64,000 bases of DNA from PWXP01 sp034005525 (GCA_034005525.1 JAVEUP010000011.1:18339-82338); one strand, 5' to 3'; positions 52,649 through 62,390 are shown, counted from the first letter of the stretch. The notes: a model not told the origin generated them from the sequence alone. Program-made: numbers and translations.

Positions 52649-52920
52649 ACAATTCGTCGGCTCTTCCGTTCCAGTTGCATGCCGCGTCCTGCTGGATTCC
52701 CGGCTTCAGCCGGCGCGGCGAAACCGCCTAAAGGCGGGACTCCAACCCGACCGTCTGCACGTGGCGACCGAAGAACCCGGCCATGTCTGCCCCGCCCTGC
52801 GTACCTCAGGCCCGTCCCGCACGACCGCCGACAAAAGAATCTTGCCGTACACGGGTTGCCCGACCGCTATGGGCGCCTAGAATAGTAATGGTCTTGCACT
52901 GGCTTTGGCGAGGTCCGATC
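52649..52920. other. spacer without a recognised gene
   Basis: About 270 bases with short GC palindromes (GCCGGCGCGGCG, GCCTAAAGGC) and GGCTCTTCCGTT at 52657, which also opens the ISL3 element at 62831. No gene is seen. Confidence 0.35.
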
Positions 52921-53826
52921 ATGCTTCGTTTCCGAACAGGTTCTCCACCGCGGCGTTTCTTCTCGCAAAGCCTGATTGTCGCGATTGGCGCACTGGTGAT
53001 CGTTGTGGCGGCCATGATCGGGTTCTTCTGGTGGGCGGAGCGCGAGGCCGAGGAACCCATGGAGCCGGCCGCCGTCGAAACTCCGGCGAAGCCCGCTGAG
53101 CCCGTCGTGGGGGCGGAGAAGCCCGCGGGCAGCGCCGAGGACCACAATGCTGGCAGTCTTGTCCGCCCCGCGTATCCGGACGAGGATCGACAATTCATCG
53201 AGCAGCGGCGCCGCATGATCGAGGCCGATCTGGCCGATCGCGACATCGACAATCGCCGCGTGCTTCAGGCGATGGGCCGCATTGCCCGCCACCGTTTCGT
53301 TCCCGAGGAGTTGCGGCATACGGCCTACGCCGACCATCCGCTGCCGATCGGCCACGAGCAGACGATCTCGCAACCGTATATCGTGGCGTTGATGACCCAA
53401 CTGGCCGATCCGAAGGCAACGGATCGAGCGCTCGACATCGGTACCGGCTCCGGCTATCAGGCCGCGGTATTGGCCGAACTCTGTGCCGAGGTGTACGGCA
53501 TCGAGATTGTCGAACCGCTTGCCGAACTCGGAGCAAAGCGGCTGGCGGAGTTGGGCTACAAGAACGTGACCGTGCGGCACGGCGATGGTTTCCGCGGCTG
53601 GCCCGAGAAGGCGCCGTTCGACATCATTATTGTTGCCGCTGCGCCGGCCGAGATCCCCGAACCGCTCATCGAGCAGCTTGCCCCCGGCGGCCGGCTGGTC
53701 ATCCCGGTGGGCAGTTACTATCAGCAACTCATCCAGCTCCGTAAGCTGCCCGATGGGACCCTGCAGCGGCAGAACGTGCTGCCCGTCCGTTTCGTGCCCA
53801 TGACCGGCGAGGCGCAGCAGCGGTGA
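52921..53826 (+). CDS. pcm: protein-L-isoaspartate O-methyltransferase, membrane-anchored
   Basis: A 301-residue Pcm. The ATG at 52921 has GAGG seven bases upstream. ALDIGTGSGYQAAVLAELC is the SAM motif, ISQPYIVALMTQ and PVGSYYQQLIQL are Pcm-specific, and GYKNVTVRHGDGFRGWP lies between. Uniquely, the first 30-50 residues are a membrane helix (SQSLIVAIGALVIVVAAMIG) and a Glu/Pro-rich linker before the soluble catalytic domain. The enzyme repairs isoaspartyl damage; the anchor would send it to the periplasmic or cytosolic face, depending on topology. Normal Pcm is cytosolic. Confidence 0.88.
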   Translation: MLRFRTGSPPRRFFSQSLIVAIGALVIVVAAMIGFFWWAEREAEEPMEPAAVETPAKPAEPVVGAEKPAGSAEDHNAGSLVRPAYPDEDRQFIEQRRRMIEADLADRDIDNRRVLQAMGRIARHRFVPEELRHTAYADHPLPIGHEQTISQPYIVALMTQLADPKATDRALDIGTGSGYQAAVLAELCAEVYGIEIVEPLAELGAKRLAELGYKNVTVRHGDGFRGWPEKAPFDIIIVAAAPAEIPEPLIEQLAPGGRLVIPVGSYYQQLIQLRKLPDGTLQRQNVLPVRFVPMTGEAQQR

Positions 53827-53893
53827 GGTGCGTTCCACGCATCGCCAGGGTTATTCGCCCAAACACTGCAAACCGTCAGGCGAGCGAGCGCCG

Positions 53894-55075
53894 TCAGGCC
53901 CCTGTTTCTGCCCCGACTGCCCTCGGTATGCGTGCCGTGAATTGATTCATGTTGTGGTCAGACTCGAGTTCCAACTCCGGCACGGCGGCGAGAGCGCGGC
54001 GGATACCGGTACCGATCCCCCGATAGGGCAGCTCCTTGGTGGCAAAAGACGCAAGGAAGGGATTCCGGATGTTGGAGACGCCGTTGCGGATATTCTCCAC
54101 GGTGAGGTTGTTTGGAAGCGCACCGGGACTAATCAACTCGACTCGATTGTCAAAAATCATGACGCGCCAAGGTGCGGAGATGAAGTAATCACAATGGAGG
54201 AGCATATTGACAACGAGTTCCTCAAGGGCCACAGCGGGAATCTCCAAATCTCCTTCGGTGTTGAAGCCCTTCTCTCCCTGCACGCAACGCAGGTTCCGCG
54301 TGAGAAACGACATGGTCCTCGCGTGCAAGTCGCGCAGACAGCCGTCGATGTCTTCACTATCACGGTACCTTTGACCTGCTGGATCGTCGCCCACGAACGA
54401 CACGGCCTTTACAACAAACGCGGGGCGATGCCGTTGCGGGCTCTTGCCGAACACCAACAGGCCTGCGAGATTCAATGTCTCATTTCTGGCCAACCCAAGA
54501 TTATTCAACAGTTGAGCCATGGACAGGCCGGATTGCTTAAGCGACTCCTCGACCGTCGTGCCGTATTGCACTTCGAAGAACTTTCCCAAATGGTCATCGT
54601 CAAGATCATTGAGCGTCGTGCCTTCGACCGGAATCTCGTCGGCATGTACTAGTCCCACACTCTGCAGAAGCCGCTGAATCTCCTCACGTGAGGTCACGCG
54701 GCGCTTGTCGGAACCGCACTTGACCCAGAACACGCCGGCGTTGTCCGAATAGGGCTTGGACACACCTTCACGCACAGACACGACCATGACGAGTTCATCA
54801 CCGACGGTGAGGTTCTCCGTCTCGGGATTAATAGCGGGTCGGACATTATTGGTGGCCGTGTTGGCGATGAGCTGATTCAGGCGGCGGACATCATCCTGTG
54901 TGAGCCCGGTAATGTTTCCTTGGTCGTCTACGCCCACGAGAATGCGACCGCCTCTGCTGTTGGCGAAGGCGGCCAGATCGCCGGCCAGCGATTCCGCGTT
55001 GTGAATATTCTCCTTGAACTGGGTGCGGCTATCCTCGCCCATGGCGATCAATTCGATGACTTCTATTGCTTCCAT
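53894..55075 (-). CDS. Schlafen AlbA_2 / HATPase_c_4 protein
   Basis: A 393-residue protein. The N-terminus (GEDSRTQFKENIHN...GGRILVGVDDQGNITGL) is an AlbA_2 domain, a nucleic-acid-binding or nuclease-like fold. The C-terminus (LEELVVNMLLHCDYF, RVELISPGALP, GIGTGIRRAL) is the HATPase_c_4 region found in RecG-like/Slfn proteins. Its ATG at 55075 overlaps the end of the ATPase gene by 13 bases. DNA here is visibly less GC-rich than adjacent genes. AlbA_2 proteins sit next to ATPases in several known or predicted defence systems. Confidence 0.88.
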   Translation of the reverse strand: MEAIEVIELIAMGEDSRTQFKENIHNAESLAGDLAAFANSRGGRILVGVDDQGNITGLTQDDVRRLNQLIANTATNNVRPAINPETENLTVGDELVMVVSVREGVSKPYSDNAGVFWVKCGSDKRRVTSREEIQRLLQSVGLVHADEIPVEGTTLNDLDDDHLGKFFEVQYGTTVEESLKQSGLSMAQLLNNLGLARNETLNLAGLLVFGKSPQRHRPAFVVKAVSFVGDDPAGQRYRDSEDIDGCLRDLHARTMSFLTRNLRCVQGEKGFNTEGDLEIPAVALEELVVNMLLHCDYFISAPWRVMIFDNRVELISPGALPNNLTVENIRNGVSNIRNPFLASFATKELPYRGIGTGIRRALAAVPELELESDHNMNQFTARIPRAVGAETGA

Positions 55076-57681
55076 AGCTGGTATATCTCCTTCCGGCGAT
55101 CAAACGCCTCGCGGCCCCCCTCCATGATCGAAACGATAGCCTTCTGAATGCCCGGGGCGTCAATGCTGCCAACTTCGATATCAGTTGTGCCGGACGTGAA
55201 GGAACAGGCCCCGACCTGCTCGGCGTCGCCCAGCACCGGAAAGTTCGCGTTGTGCGTAGCGAAGAGGAACTGAATGTTGGACTTCAGCGACCGAACAAGT
55301 GTGATGACGTCCTCGAAGATGGTCTGGTTGTCGAGGTCGTCTTCCGGCTGGTCGATCACGATCAGGTCGTTGTCGCGCTGGCTAAGGATGAAGAGTATCA
55401 ACGCCGACGCGCGTTGCCCGAGCGAGTGGTCGCGCAGGTTCTTTCCATGGTACATGATGTCGTAAGTGTTGGGTACCTGCCAAGTCAGCAGCGATGCTTT
55501 GGCTTCATTGAAATAGCGGCGAAATGTGTCGCCGGAGTCGCCCATGCCGGCGCAGACGGTATCCAAGCCCTGGTAGAGCGAGATGAAGTCTGCATGGCCG
55601 TCCAAGGCCGTTTGGAGCGTCGATTCGCGCAGTCGACTTCCCCTGAAATGTCCCTTCAGTTCGTCCAGCATCTTCTCCCTGCTGCCTTTGTATTGCGGGA
55701 CGATCTGCAAGGCGGCTTGGCTCGCGTTTAGCTTCTTGATTTCGGCGTCGATTTCCTTGAACTCCTGATGCCAAAGGTCGTTCAGGCGTTTCAACTCCTT
55801 GAGAAGATCGGCCTGCAACGCGCTCTTACGGCTGCGGCTCTTCGCGGTCTCTGAGAGCGCTAGCGTTACCTTCTGCAATCTGGCGTTGAGCCTTACAAAG
55901 TCATCAGGCCTGACGCTGACAGTACCGTGCTGTTGAAGCTGTTCGCTCAGCTTACGCTCAGTCGCGGCGAACTCCTCCTTCAAAGCCTCTTTGCGCTCCC
56001 GGAGCTTAGCCAACGCCGCTTGCAGCGCACGAGAGTCCTTGGCGGCCTCGGCCATGACTGCTTTCAGCTTTTCAGGCACCGCGCGGATTCTCGCCAGGAT
56101 GGAGTTCACCTCGTCTGCGGTGTCATGGTTTTCCTTCGATTCAAGCCGTGGCAGCGCAGCCAGTTCGCTTTCCTGCTCGCTGAGGAATGCACTTACATCT
56201 CTCACGAACTTATCAACCGCATCTGCCGTGCGATGCGCGTGGGTTACGTCGGCGTTGAACTGTACCTGGCGCTTGAGCTGTTCTTCCACTCCATGCTCAC
56301 GAAAGAGCTTGAGTCGGAATTCCGTGTCGCGCTTCTCGTTCTGGTATTCCGCTTCGAGTGCATCGAGATCCTTGACCTTGTCCAGGCTGCCCAGCACATC
56401 CAGCACTCGCCGTTCTTGTGCCGCGATTTTCCGTCGCACAGCATCAAGCTTCGACCCGATGAGACGCTCAATCAACTCGTCTTCGGACCCCTCGCCACGT
56501 CTGACGAGTTCCTTCTGTCCGAAGAACAACGGATTTTTCAGGGGGACATTGATGCCAGGTTGCAGTTCACCACTGTGGTAAACGTCCCGGCTCTCGTTGA
56601 GAATCCGGCGCACCTCGAAACGGCGGCCAGCGGAATCCTCGGTCTCGATGACAACCTTGCCGCCGCTCTTGAGGTAGTGCCTGACCAACTCCTGCTTGTA
56701 CTCAACGTCAACCTTGTCCGAGGAACCAGGCATGGGTAGATCGAGGCCGTAGCGCAGGCATTCGAGAACGGCAGATTTACCGCTCCCGCGTATACCGATC
56801 AAGCAGTTCATTTCGGGGGACAAGGCCAGTTCCTTGCCGTCGAGGAGCCCGCCTTCGAAACGAATACTGCGAACCCAGGAGTGGGGATGCTTCTGAAGTC
56901 CCTCGGCGCTGAGTCGGCCCGTTCCTGGCTTCAAGGCGAATTGGACGGCTTCAAAGGTCAAAGCGCCAATCTTGATATAGCTTGTCTTGCCCCGCCCGAT
57001 CTCAGATATGTTCTTTGGGTCGGAACCCTCAACCTCTGAAGGGTACCAGTTGCCGAGCCAACCTTGAACCTTCTGCCTTAAGTCGCGTGTGCGAACCTTC
57101 TGAAAGGCAGCGGTTCGCAGCTTGAAGAGGCTATTACGGCCGATTTCCTGAATGCGACCGCCTTTGAGGCCGCCAAATAGCCCGTTGTCCGCTTCGACGT
57201 GAGCGAAGATCAGCAGATAATCGCGTTCGAACTTGTCAAGCTCACGAATGGTCTCCAATAGATCGTGATTCGACCGGGCGTTGCTGTTCTCGTAGTTCGA
57301 TTGGCTGGCGAATGCGACGTTCAGGAAGCCATTGATATGATCGGTCCCTTCTGGGTTGTCTATCCAACCGTCACTGAAGACAACGAGAGTGTGGATGCCG
57401 TTAGCGCCGTCCTTCACGGAGAGTTCGACGCCAGGAAGCAGATAGACCTCTTCCTTTCTGGCAGCATTGCGGAGAGTTCTGAATTCGTCGCGGTCGAACT
57501 TGTTGTGATTCGCGATGACGCCGACACGGATGTCGGCTGCTTTGAGGGCCTCGATGAATTGGAAGACGAACGAGGCCTCGTCACCATCGTCTGAAAACTC
57601 CTTGTCCTTTCGAGTGTGCAGATGGAAATCAGCCCGCACCCACCTGCTGCCATGGGCGAAAAACCACGATTGATCCACCAT
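55063..57681 (-). CDS. TrlF-type PHP/SMC-like AAA ATPase
   Basis: An 872-residue protein. Residues 16-165 form a PHP phosphoesterase domain: HLHT at 20-23, His59, Glu86 and His161 are metal-ligand candidates. A Walker A GIRGSGKSA lies at 296-304. Residues about 415-660 are coiled coil of SMC/Rad50 type. SLGQ (753-756) and the Walker B IVIDQPEDD (774-782) plus THN (810-812) close an SMC-like ATPase head. The architecture is the TrlF family, which couples a nuclease-like PHP domain to an ABC/SMC ATPase. It overlaps the AlbA_2 gene by 13 bases and heads a two-gene unit. Confidence 0.9.
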   Translation of the reverse strand: MVDQSWFFAHGSRWVRADFHLHTRKDKEFSDDGDEASFVFQFIEALKAADIRVGVIANHNKFDRDEFRTLRNAARKEEVYLLPGVELSVKDGANGIHTLVVFSDGWIDNPEGTDHINGFLNVAFASQSNYENSNARSNHDLLETIRELDKFERDYLLIFAHVEADNGLFGGLKGGRIQEIGRNSLFKLRTAAFQKVRTRDLRQKVQGWLGNWYPSEVEGSDPKNISEIGRGKTSYIKIGALTFEAVQFALKPGTGRLSAEGLQKHPHSWVRSIRFEGGLLDGKELALSPEMNCLIGIRGSGKSAVLECLRYGLDLPMPGSSDKVDVEYKQELVRHYLKSGGKVVIETEDSAGRRFEVRRILNESRDVYHSGELQPGINVPLKNPLFFGQKELVRRGEGSEDELIERLIGSKLDAVRRKIAAQERRVLDVLGSLDKVKDLDALEAEYQNEKRDTEFRLKLFREHGVEEQLKRQVQFNADVTHAHRTADAVDKFVRDVSAFLSEQESELAALPRLESKENHDTADEVNSILARIRAVPEKLKAVMAEAAKDSRALQAALAKLRERKEALKEEFAATERKLSEQLQQHGTVSVRPDDFVRLNARLQKVTLALSETAKSRSRKSALQADLLKELKRLNDLWHQEFKEIDAEIKKLNASQAALQIVPQYKGSREKMLDELKGHFRGSRLRESTLQTALDGHADFISLYQGLDTVCAGMGDSGDTFRRYFNEAKASLLTWQVPNTYDIMYHGKNLRDHSLGQRASALILFILSQRDNDLIVIDQPEDDLDNQTIFEDVITLVRSLKSNIQFLFATHNANFPVLGDAEQVGACSFTSGTTDIEVGSIDAPGIQKAIVSIMEGGREAFDRRKEIYQLWKQ

Positions 57682-57877
57682 AACAGACTCCTACCTTGCC
57701 CCAAGCCGCTTGATACACCTTGGGATTCGCACCGTATGCGTGCGCAGCACGCCGTACAATCTGAAAAATAGACGGGAGAAAGTGGCAAGTCAAGTGGGAG
57801 CGGGAGCGAAATGGCGCGGTGCCCCCAATTATCGGCACGGGCCAGGAGCGTACAGGACACGGAGGACCATCCTAGCG

Positions 57878-58000
57878 CGGATTATTCATCAGGAAGTGGG
57901 GCGGCGACAAGCAAGCCGGTGTTCTGGTGGGACTTGGTCGCTCAGGCTGATGTGCTTCTGGCGAGCGGGCTGCAAAATGAGCCGAGCCGGACCGGAAAAG
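57878..58000. repeat. decayed GTAGGGTGG element, copy F
   Basis: CGGATTATTCA at 57878 and AGTGGGGCGGCGACAAGCAA match the left part of copies A and D. The right arm is unrecognisable. It fills the spacer beyond the TrlF gene. Confidence 0.6.
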
Positions 58001-58202
58001 GGATCGGGAGCCAATAGAACAGAATGGGTGGCTGGCGAGCTTTGGGTTGACCTGCAATCTCTCGTCGCTTGGAGGCCCGACGATTGGCGTCGATTTCGAA
58101 CGAATGCGTTCGACGCGGCTTGCACGCGGTGAAGGCTCGAATTGGGCCAGAGAGGGGGTGTGATATACTGAGCGATGTTCTGTGCCACGCTTCGCAGAAA
58201 CA

Positions 58203-58218
58203 GGGGCCTCACGGCCCC
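58203..58218 (-). terminator. possible intrinsic terminator
   Basis: On the minus strand GGGGCC-GTGA-GGCCCC is followed by TGTTTC. It lies 31 bases past the stop of the CNNM/CorC-like gene ending at 58249, the end of the minus-strand run of three genes. Confidence 0.45.
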
Positions 58219-58248
58219 CGCTCGCCGAAGCTTGTGCAATTGTGAAGT

Positions 58249-59220
58249 CTATTGCCCGCGTTTCCAAAGCGGTTCGGTCAGCCGTTCGTCGGTTACAACT
58301 CCGAGGGTCTCGCCTTCGCCGGCAACGACCCTGGCCAGGGAGTGCCCGCCGCTCCGCATGCGCATCAAGGCGCCGAGGTGGGAAACCGTGTCGGGAATGT
58401 CCACGAGCGGATGCAGGGGTCCGGGCTCCGGCGAATCGTCGAGCGCCAAGTCGATCACGCGGTAATAGCCGGCAAGTTCGGTGGGGCTCCCGGCCGATTC
58501 GACGGGCACCACGGCAAGGCGATAGCGGCGGGCGAGTCGGAAGATCTCTTCTTTCGACATGCCGGCCTTTGCCCGGGGCAAGCTGGCAACCGGGACTGCG
58601 TAGTGCCGGACCGGCACGTTGGCGACGGAAAAGATGCCCTGTGCCAGGCTGCGCTGGCACGGGTGGAGGAGTCCGGCGGCGTGCCCCTCTTCCAGAATGC
58701 GGCGCAACTCGCGCCGTGCCAGCTTCAGGCGCACCTCTTGCGGCGCTTCACCCAGGAATCGGGCGAGCACCAGGTTGAAGATCCAAAGCAGGGCGGCGAC
58801 GGGAAAGAACAGCACGCTGAAAGCCAGAAACAACGGGCCGCCCAAACGCAGCAGCCGGTTCGGCGCGTTCAGGAAGAGCTGTTTCGGCATTAGCTCGCCG
58901 TAAACAAACAACACCGGCGACAAGACGATCGGCGCGACTAGTTCGGCGGCCTGGCCCGGCCCGTGGAAGAGGGCCTGCGCGCCCATGACAATTGCGAACG
59001 ACACCAGGTAGTTCGCTGCATTGTTGCCCACCAGCGTCGTCGCAACGAAGAGCGAAGGGTTGTTCATCAGCCACAACAGCAGACGGGCAACCGTGTCGCC
59101 GGAGCGGGCGTCGAGGATCAGCCGCAGCCGAGTGGCGCGGTAGAATCCGGTTTCCGAACCGCTGAAGAACGCGCTTAAGAACAGCCCAACGGCAACCAGC
59201 AGGATGATTCCGGCAATCAT
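58249..59220 (-). CDS. CNNM/CorC-like membrane protein, truncated CBS part
   Basis: A 323-residue protein. The ATG at 59220 overlaps the stop of the upstream gene as ATGA. The N-terminal part is a DUF21/CNNM-type membrane domain (SAFFSGSETGFYRATRLRL, VGNNAANYLVSF, VYGELMPKQLFLN). It ends with a CBS-pair-like region that is short and diverged, with no CorC_HlyC domain. CNNM proteins are magnesium or other cation exporters. It is coupled to a complete paralogue upstream, so the two may form one heterodimer. Confidence 0.85.
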   Translation of the reverse strand: MIAGIILLVAVGLFLSAFFSGSETGFYRATRLRLILDARSGDTVARLLLWLMNNPSLFVATTLVGNNAANYLVSFAIVMGAQALFHGPGQAAELVAPIVLSPVLFVYGELMPKQLFLNAPNRLLRLGGPLFLAFSVLFFPVAALLWIFNLVLARFLGEAPQEVRLKLARRELRRILEEGHAAGLLHPCQRSLAQGIFSVANVPVRHYAVPVASLPRAKAGMSKEEIFRLARRYRLAVVPVESAGSPTELAGYYRVIDLALDDSPEPGPLHPLVDIPDTVSHLGALMRMRSGGHSLARVVAGEGETLGVVTDERLTEPLWKRGQ

Positions 59221-60476
59221 GACTCGCACTCCTCGGCTCCGGCCAGCCGCAGTTCGACCAGGGACGGGCCATGCGGCGATACTTCGATCACCCGGAGCAG
59301 GAACGGTCCCCAGTGGCAGATATCCCCCGGCTCCGCAATGCGTCCCAGCGTTTCTTGGATGGCACCGGCCACGGTCATACTCTTGCTTGGCGGGCGAGGC
59401 AGATCGAAATGCCGAACGAGCCGGCGCAAACTGGTGATGCCGCTTATCTGCCACACGCCGTCGCCCGTCTTCCGAATCCAAGGACGCCTGAGCAGTCGTT
59501 CCGTCCGGCTGGCCGTGTGGCTGAACACCGTGTCGAACACGTCCTCCAACGTGAGAATGCCAATGGTCTCACCGTGCTCGTTCACTACCGCGGCCACTTC
59601 CCGCTCCTGGCGGCGCATCGTTTCAAGCGTATCGGCGACGGTCGCGCACCAGGGCACATAGGCGACCGTGCGAGCAAAGTTTTCCAGGTGCTTGGCGGGA
59701 ATGCTTGACATGCGGCGCAGCGGGACGGCGCCGGCCACTTCGTCGCCAGCCGACTCTGTGACCAGCAGGTATCCGCTGGGCGTCATGCGGCCTTGGAGTT
59801 GCTTGAGCGAAACAGGCGGGCGGAAGGTCAGGAATTGCGTGCGCGGACGCATCATCTCGTCCACCCGAATATCCGACAGCAAGACGAGGCTTTGCAGCAC
59901 CTGCTGCTCTTGCGCAAGCAGCGCGGCGTCGGCCGTGGAAAGCTCGACGGCGCGCTCCAGGTCGCCCAGCCGCAGGTATGGCTCCGGACGGAAGCCGGGC
60001 CAGAGCAACCGTTGCGACAACAGGTTCACCACGCGCAGCACGGGCATGATCGGGTCCAACAGCCGCACCATGACGGCCATGGGCACGGCGGCCCAGGCGG
60101 CGAGGCTGGCGGGCCGCAGCACGGCCAGGCTCTTCGGGAGCATTTCGCCCAGGACAATAATGCCCACGAGTGAGGCGACCGCCAGCATGCCAGCCTCAGC
60201 TTTGTGCCCCGCCCGCTCCAACTGCAAACTGAGGATCGAAGCGATCGTGAAATAACCCACGTTCGACAGCAGGTTCCAGAACAAGACGGCGGTGAGCAGC
60301 CGATCGGGCGCGACCAGCAGCGCGGCGGCGGCGCGCTGCGCGGCGTTGCCCGCCGCCAGGCGCCGGCGGTCGGCGCGGCCGAGGTAAAAGAAGGCCGCCT
60401 CGCTCGACGAGAAGAAGGCCGAGGCGAGGACGAGCACGCCCATGGTCAGCAACCAGGGAAGCTGCTCCAGGGACAC
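59217..60476 (-). CDS. CNNM/CorC-like cation transporter with CBS domains
   Basis: A 419-residue protein. The start is GTG 60476 with GAAGGAGA before it. A DUF21 membrane domain (ASAFFSSSEAAFFYLGRADRR, VLGEMLPKSLA) is followed by a CBS pair (SDIRVDEMMRPRTQF, VADTLETMRRQEREVAAVVN, ETIGILTLEDVFDTVF) and a CorC_HlyC-like C-terminal part. Its partner starts inside its stop codon. Role: membrane Mg/Co efflux is the usual annotation. Confidence 0.9.
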   Translation of the reverse strand: MSLEQLPWLLTMGVLVLASAFFSSSEAAFFYLGRADRRRLAAGNAAQRAAAALLVAPDRLLTAVLFWNLLSNVGYFTIASILSLQLERAGHKAEAGMLAVASLVGIIVLGEMLPKSLAVLRPASLAAWAAVPMAVMVRLLDPIMPVLRVVNLLSQRLLWPGFRPEPYLRLGDLERAVELSTADAALLAQEQQVLQSLVLLSDIRVDEMMRPRTQFLTFRPPVSLKQLQGRMTPSGYLLVTESAGDEVAGAVPLRRMSSIPAKHLENFARTVAYVPWCATVADTLETMRRQEREVAAVVNEHGETIGILTLEDVFDTVFSHTASRTERLLRRPWIRKTGDGVWQISGITSLRRLVRHFDLPRPPSKSMTVAGAIQETLGRIAEPGDICHWGPFLLRVIEVSPHGPSLVELRLAGAEECES

Positions 60477-60494
60477 GTTGGCGGTCTCCTTCGG

Positions 60495-62315
60495 TTACAT
60501 CTCCGCGGTCGTGCGGCCGGTGGCCACGTCGAACTCGTCGATGGCAGGGATCAGCAGCGCGACGGTCGCGAACCCATAGGCAAAGCTCATCGCCAGGAAC
60601 GCCGCGATGTTCGACCCCAGCATGTAGCTGGTGATGGCGTAGAACGTGGCGAACGGGCAGGCGAATGAGGCGACCCCGATGGCAGTCGACGGATTGCGGG
60701 CGCCCAGCACAATGTACAACCCAATGCCGCCGGCCACCATCAGCACGAAAAACGGCATGAACTGCGCATGAAAGGAGCCGCTGAAGACGATCATCATCCA
60801 AATGCACGTCGCGACCCCGACAAACAGGAAGAAGACCGTGCCGAGGCTGGCGCCGATGGCATACCGCGAGTTGGTGTAATGCATGCCTGCATGAACGCCC
60901 AGCATGGCGACGAACGCGTACAGCACGGCAAGCCCGCCGAGCAACAGCAGCAGGTTCTCCGTTCCCAGAATTCCCTGCCAGCGCAGGTAGCCGCACAGCA
61001 GGACGGGCAGCACGACCATTTCCTTGGCGTTATAGAACACGCCGCCCAGCTTGCCGAAGACGATCTCTTTCGGAGTCAGCTCCGTGACCAGCAGCAAATC
61101 GAGCGCCCGCCCGTCGCGTTCCGATGTAAGCGACGTTACCGCCTGCGCGTTGACCAACACCAGGCTCAAAAACAGCAGGGCAACGAGCGCCGCAATCGCC
61201 TCGGCAGTGCTGACGGCGTCTTGGAGGGCCACCATGCCGTACAGGCTTGCCGCCGCCGCGCCGAACAGCACGAGGTAGATCAGCTTGATCACCAACGTCC
61301 GGCGCCCGTAGGCCCACGTGCATATCTCCCGCCAGACGACCGGGTTGTCCCACACGTTGCGCGTCTTGTGCCGGTCGACGTGTGCGGGAATGCCGCCGGC
61401 CGCGGCAACTTCCGGTGCGGAGGCGTTTGCTTCTGCCCCGGCGGGCTGGCCCGGTGCGGCGCCCTGGCGGCGGGGCTCCGGCTCGCGCGTGCCCTCCCAC
61501 GACTCGGCCGAAGCATTCCAAACGCGCACCCGGGCAACGGCCACCGCGCTGAGCAGCGCCGCAATAACTACCGCAACCACGAGGAACAGATGCACCGGCG
61601 TGCCCAGCGGGCCCAGTCCGGGAACGACCGGCACAACGGGCCGGCTGGCCGCCAGGATGGCGTGCCACGGGCTGAAGCCGGCCGCCCAATGACTGCACGA
61701 CATCCCCAGCCACTCGTCGCCAAGCACGCCCAGATCGACGACGGACCACGCCGCCAGCCACAGCACCAGGATGAGGATGGTCAGGGCCAGCGCCTGGAAC
61801 GTCTTCTCCCGCCATAGGGCAAGGGTCGACCCCAGGCTGCCGCAGGCTAACACGGTGGCCACGGTCACCGCGAACACCCTCGCGATTTGCGCGTGGGCGA
61901 TTCCGCCCAGCAGTGCCGCGAGCATGAACACCGGCAGCGCGGCCGCCAGCATGACGAGCACGTTCAGCAGACTGGCCAGCAGGCGGCCGAGCACCAGTTC
62001 ACTATTGTTCAGTCGCGTCAGCAGCAGCAGCACCAGGGTCTTCCGGTCCTTCTCCTGCGCCACCGCGCTGGCCGCGAGCAGGGCCGAAAGGAACAGCGCC
62101 AGCACCAACTGGAGCGTGGCGAGAATCTGGAACAGCGTGGTGCCGAAACGCGCCAGATCGCCCACGTCGCGAACCCGCTGCGTCCCGGTCAACAGCAGCC
62201 AGGCCGTCCAGCAGATCAGCAGCAGCGCCGCCGCGTAGGCGGCGCGGGCGAAATACATCCGCGTTCGCCGCGGTGCAATCGCCACTTCCCGAGTGAATAC
62301 CGGCCCAACCAGCAC
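60495..62315 (-). CDS. ABC-2-type permease protein
   Basis: A 606-residue polytopic membrane protein with about twelve hydrophobic helices in two halves joined by a Pro/Ala-rich hydrophilic loop (around residue 300-350). GTG 62315 is the likely start (VLVGPVFTREVAIAPRR); the ATG-lacking upstream frame is palindromic spacer DNA. TSERDGRALDLLLVTELTPKEIVFGK is a coupling-helix-like motif typical of ABC-2 permeases, which export or transport lipids, polymers or drugs with a separate ATPase. No ATPase gene is visible within the window. Confidence 0.78.
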   Translation of the reverse strand: MLVGPVFTREVAIAPRRTRMYFARAAYAAALLLICWTAWLLLTGTQRVRDVGDLARFGTTLFQILATLQLVLALFLSALLAASAVAQEKDRKTLVLLLLTRLNNSELVLGRLLASLLNVLVMLAAALPVFMLAALLGGIAHAQIARVFAVTVATVLACGSLGSTLALWREKTFQALALTILILVLWLAAWSVVDLGVLGDEWLGMSCSHWAAGFSPWHAILAASRPVVPVVPGLGPLGTPVHLFLVVAVVIAALLSAVAVARVRVWNASAESWEGTREPEPRRQGAAPGQPAGAEANASAPEVAAAGGIPAHVDRHKTRNVWDNPVVWREICTWAYGRRTLVIKLIYLVLFGAAAASLYGMVALQDAVSTAEAIAALVALLFLSLVLVNAQAVTSLTSERDGRALDLLLVTELTPKEIVFGKLGGVFYNAKEMVVLPVLLCGYLRWQGILGTENLLLLLGGLAVLYAFVAMLGVHAGMHYTNSRYAIGASLGTVFFLFVGVATCIWMMIVFSGSFHAQFMPFFVLMVAGGIGLYIVLGARNPSTAIGVASFACPFATFYAITSYMLGSNIAAFLAMSFAYGFATVALLIPAIDEFDVATGRTTAEM

Positions 62316-62390
62316 GCTGCAATACCTGTTCGAGGGAGTAGGGGAACCGGGCGCTTGCGCCCGAAAGACAGTCCTATCGTAACCGTTCAC

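Noticed and set aside
52657..52680. A second ISL3 end (GGCTCTTCCGTT) at 52657 and a similar one at 22229
   Set aside because: Only 12-14 bases match and no transposase or second end lies near; may be chance.
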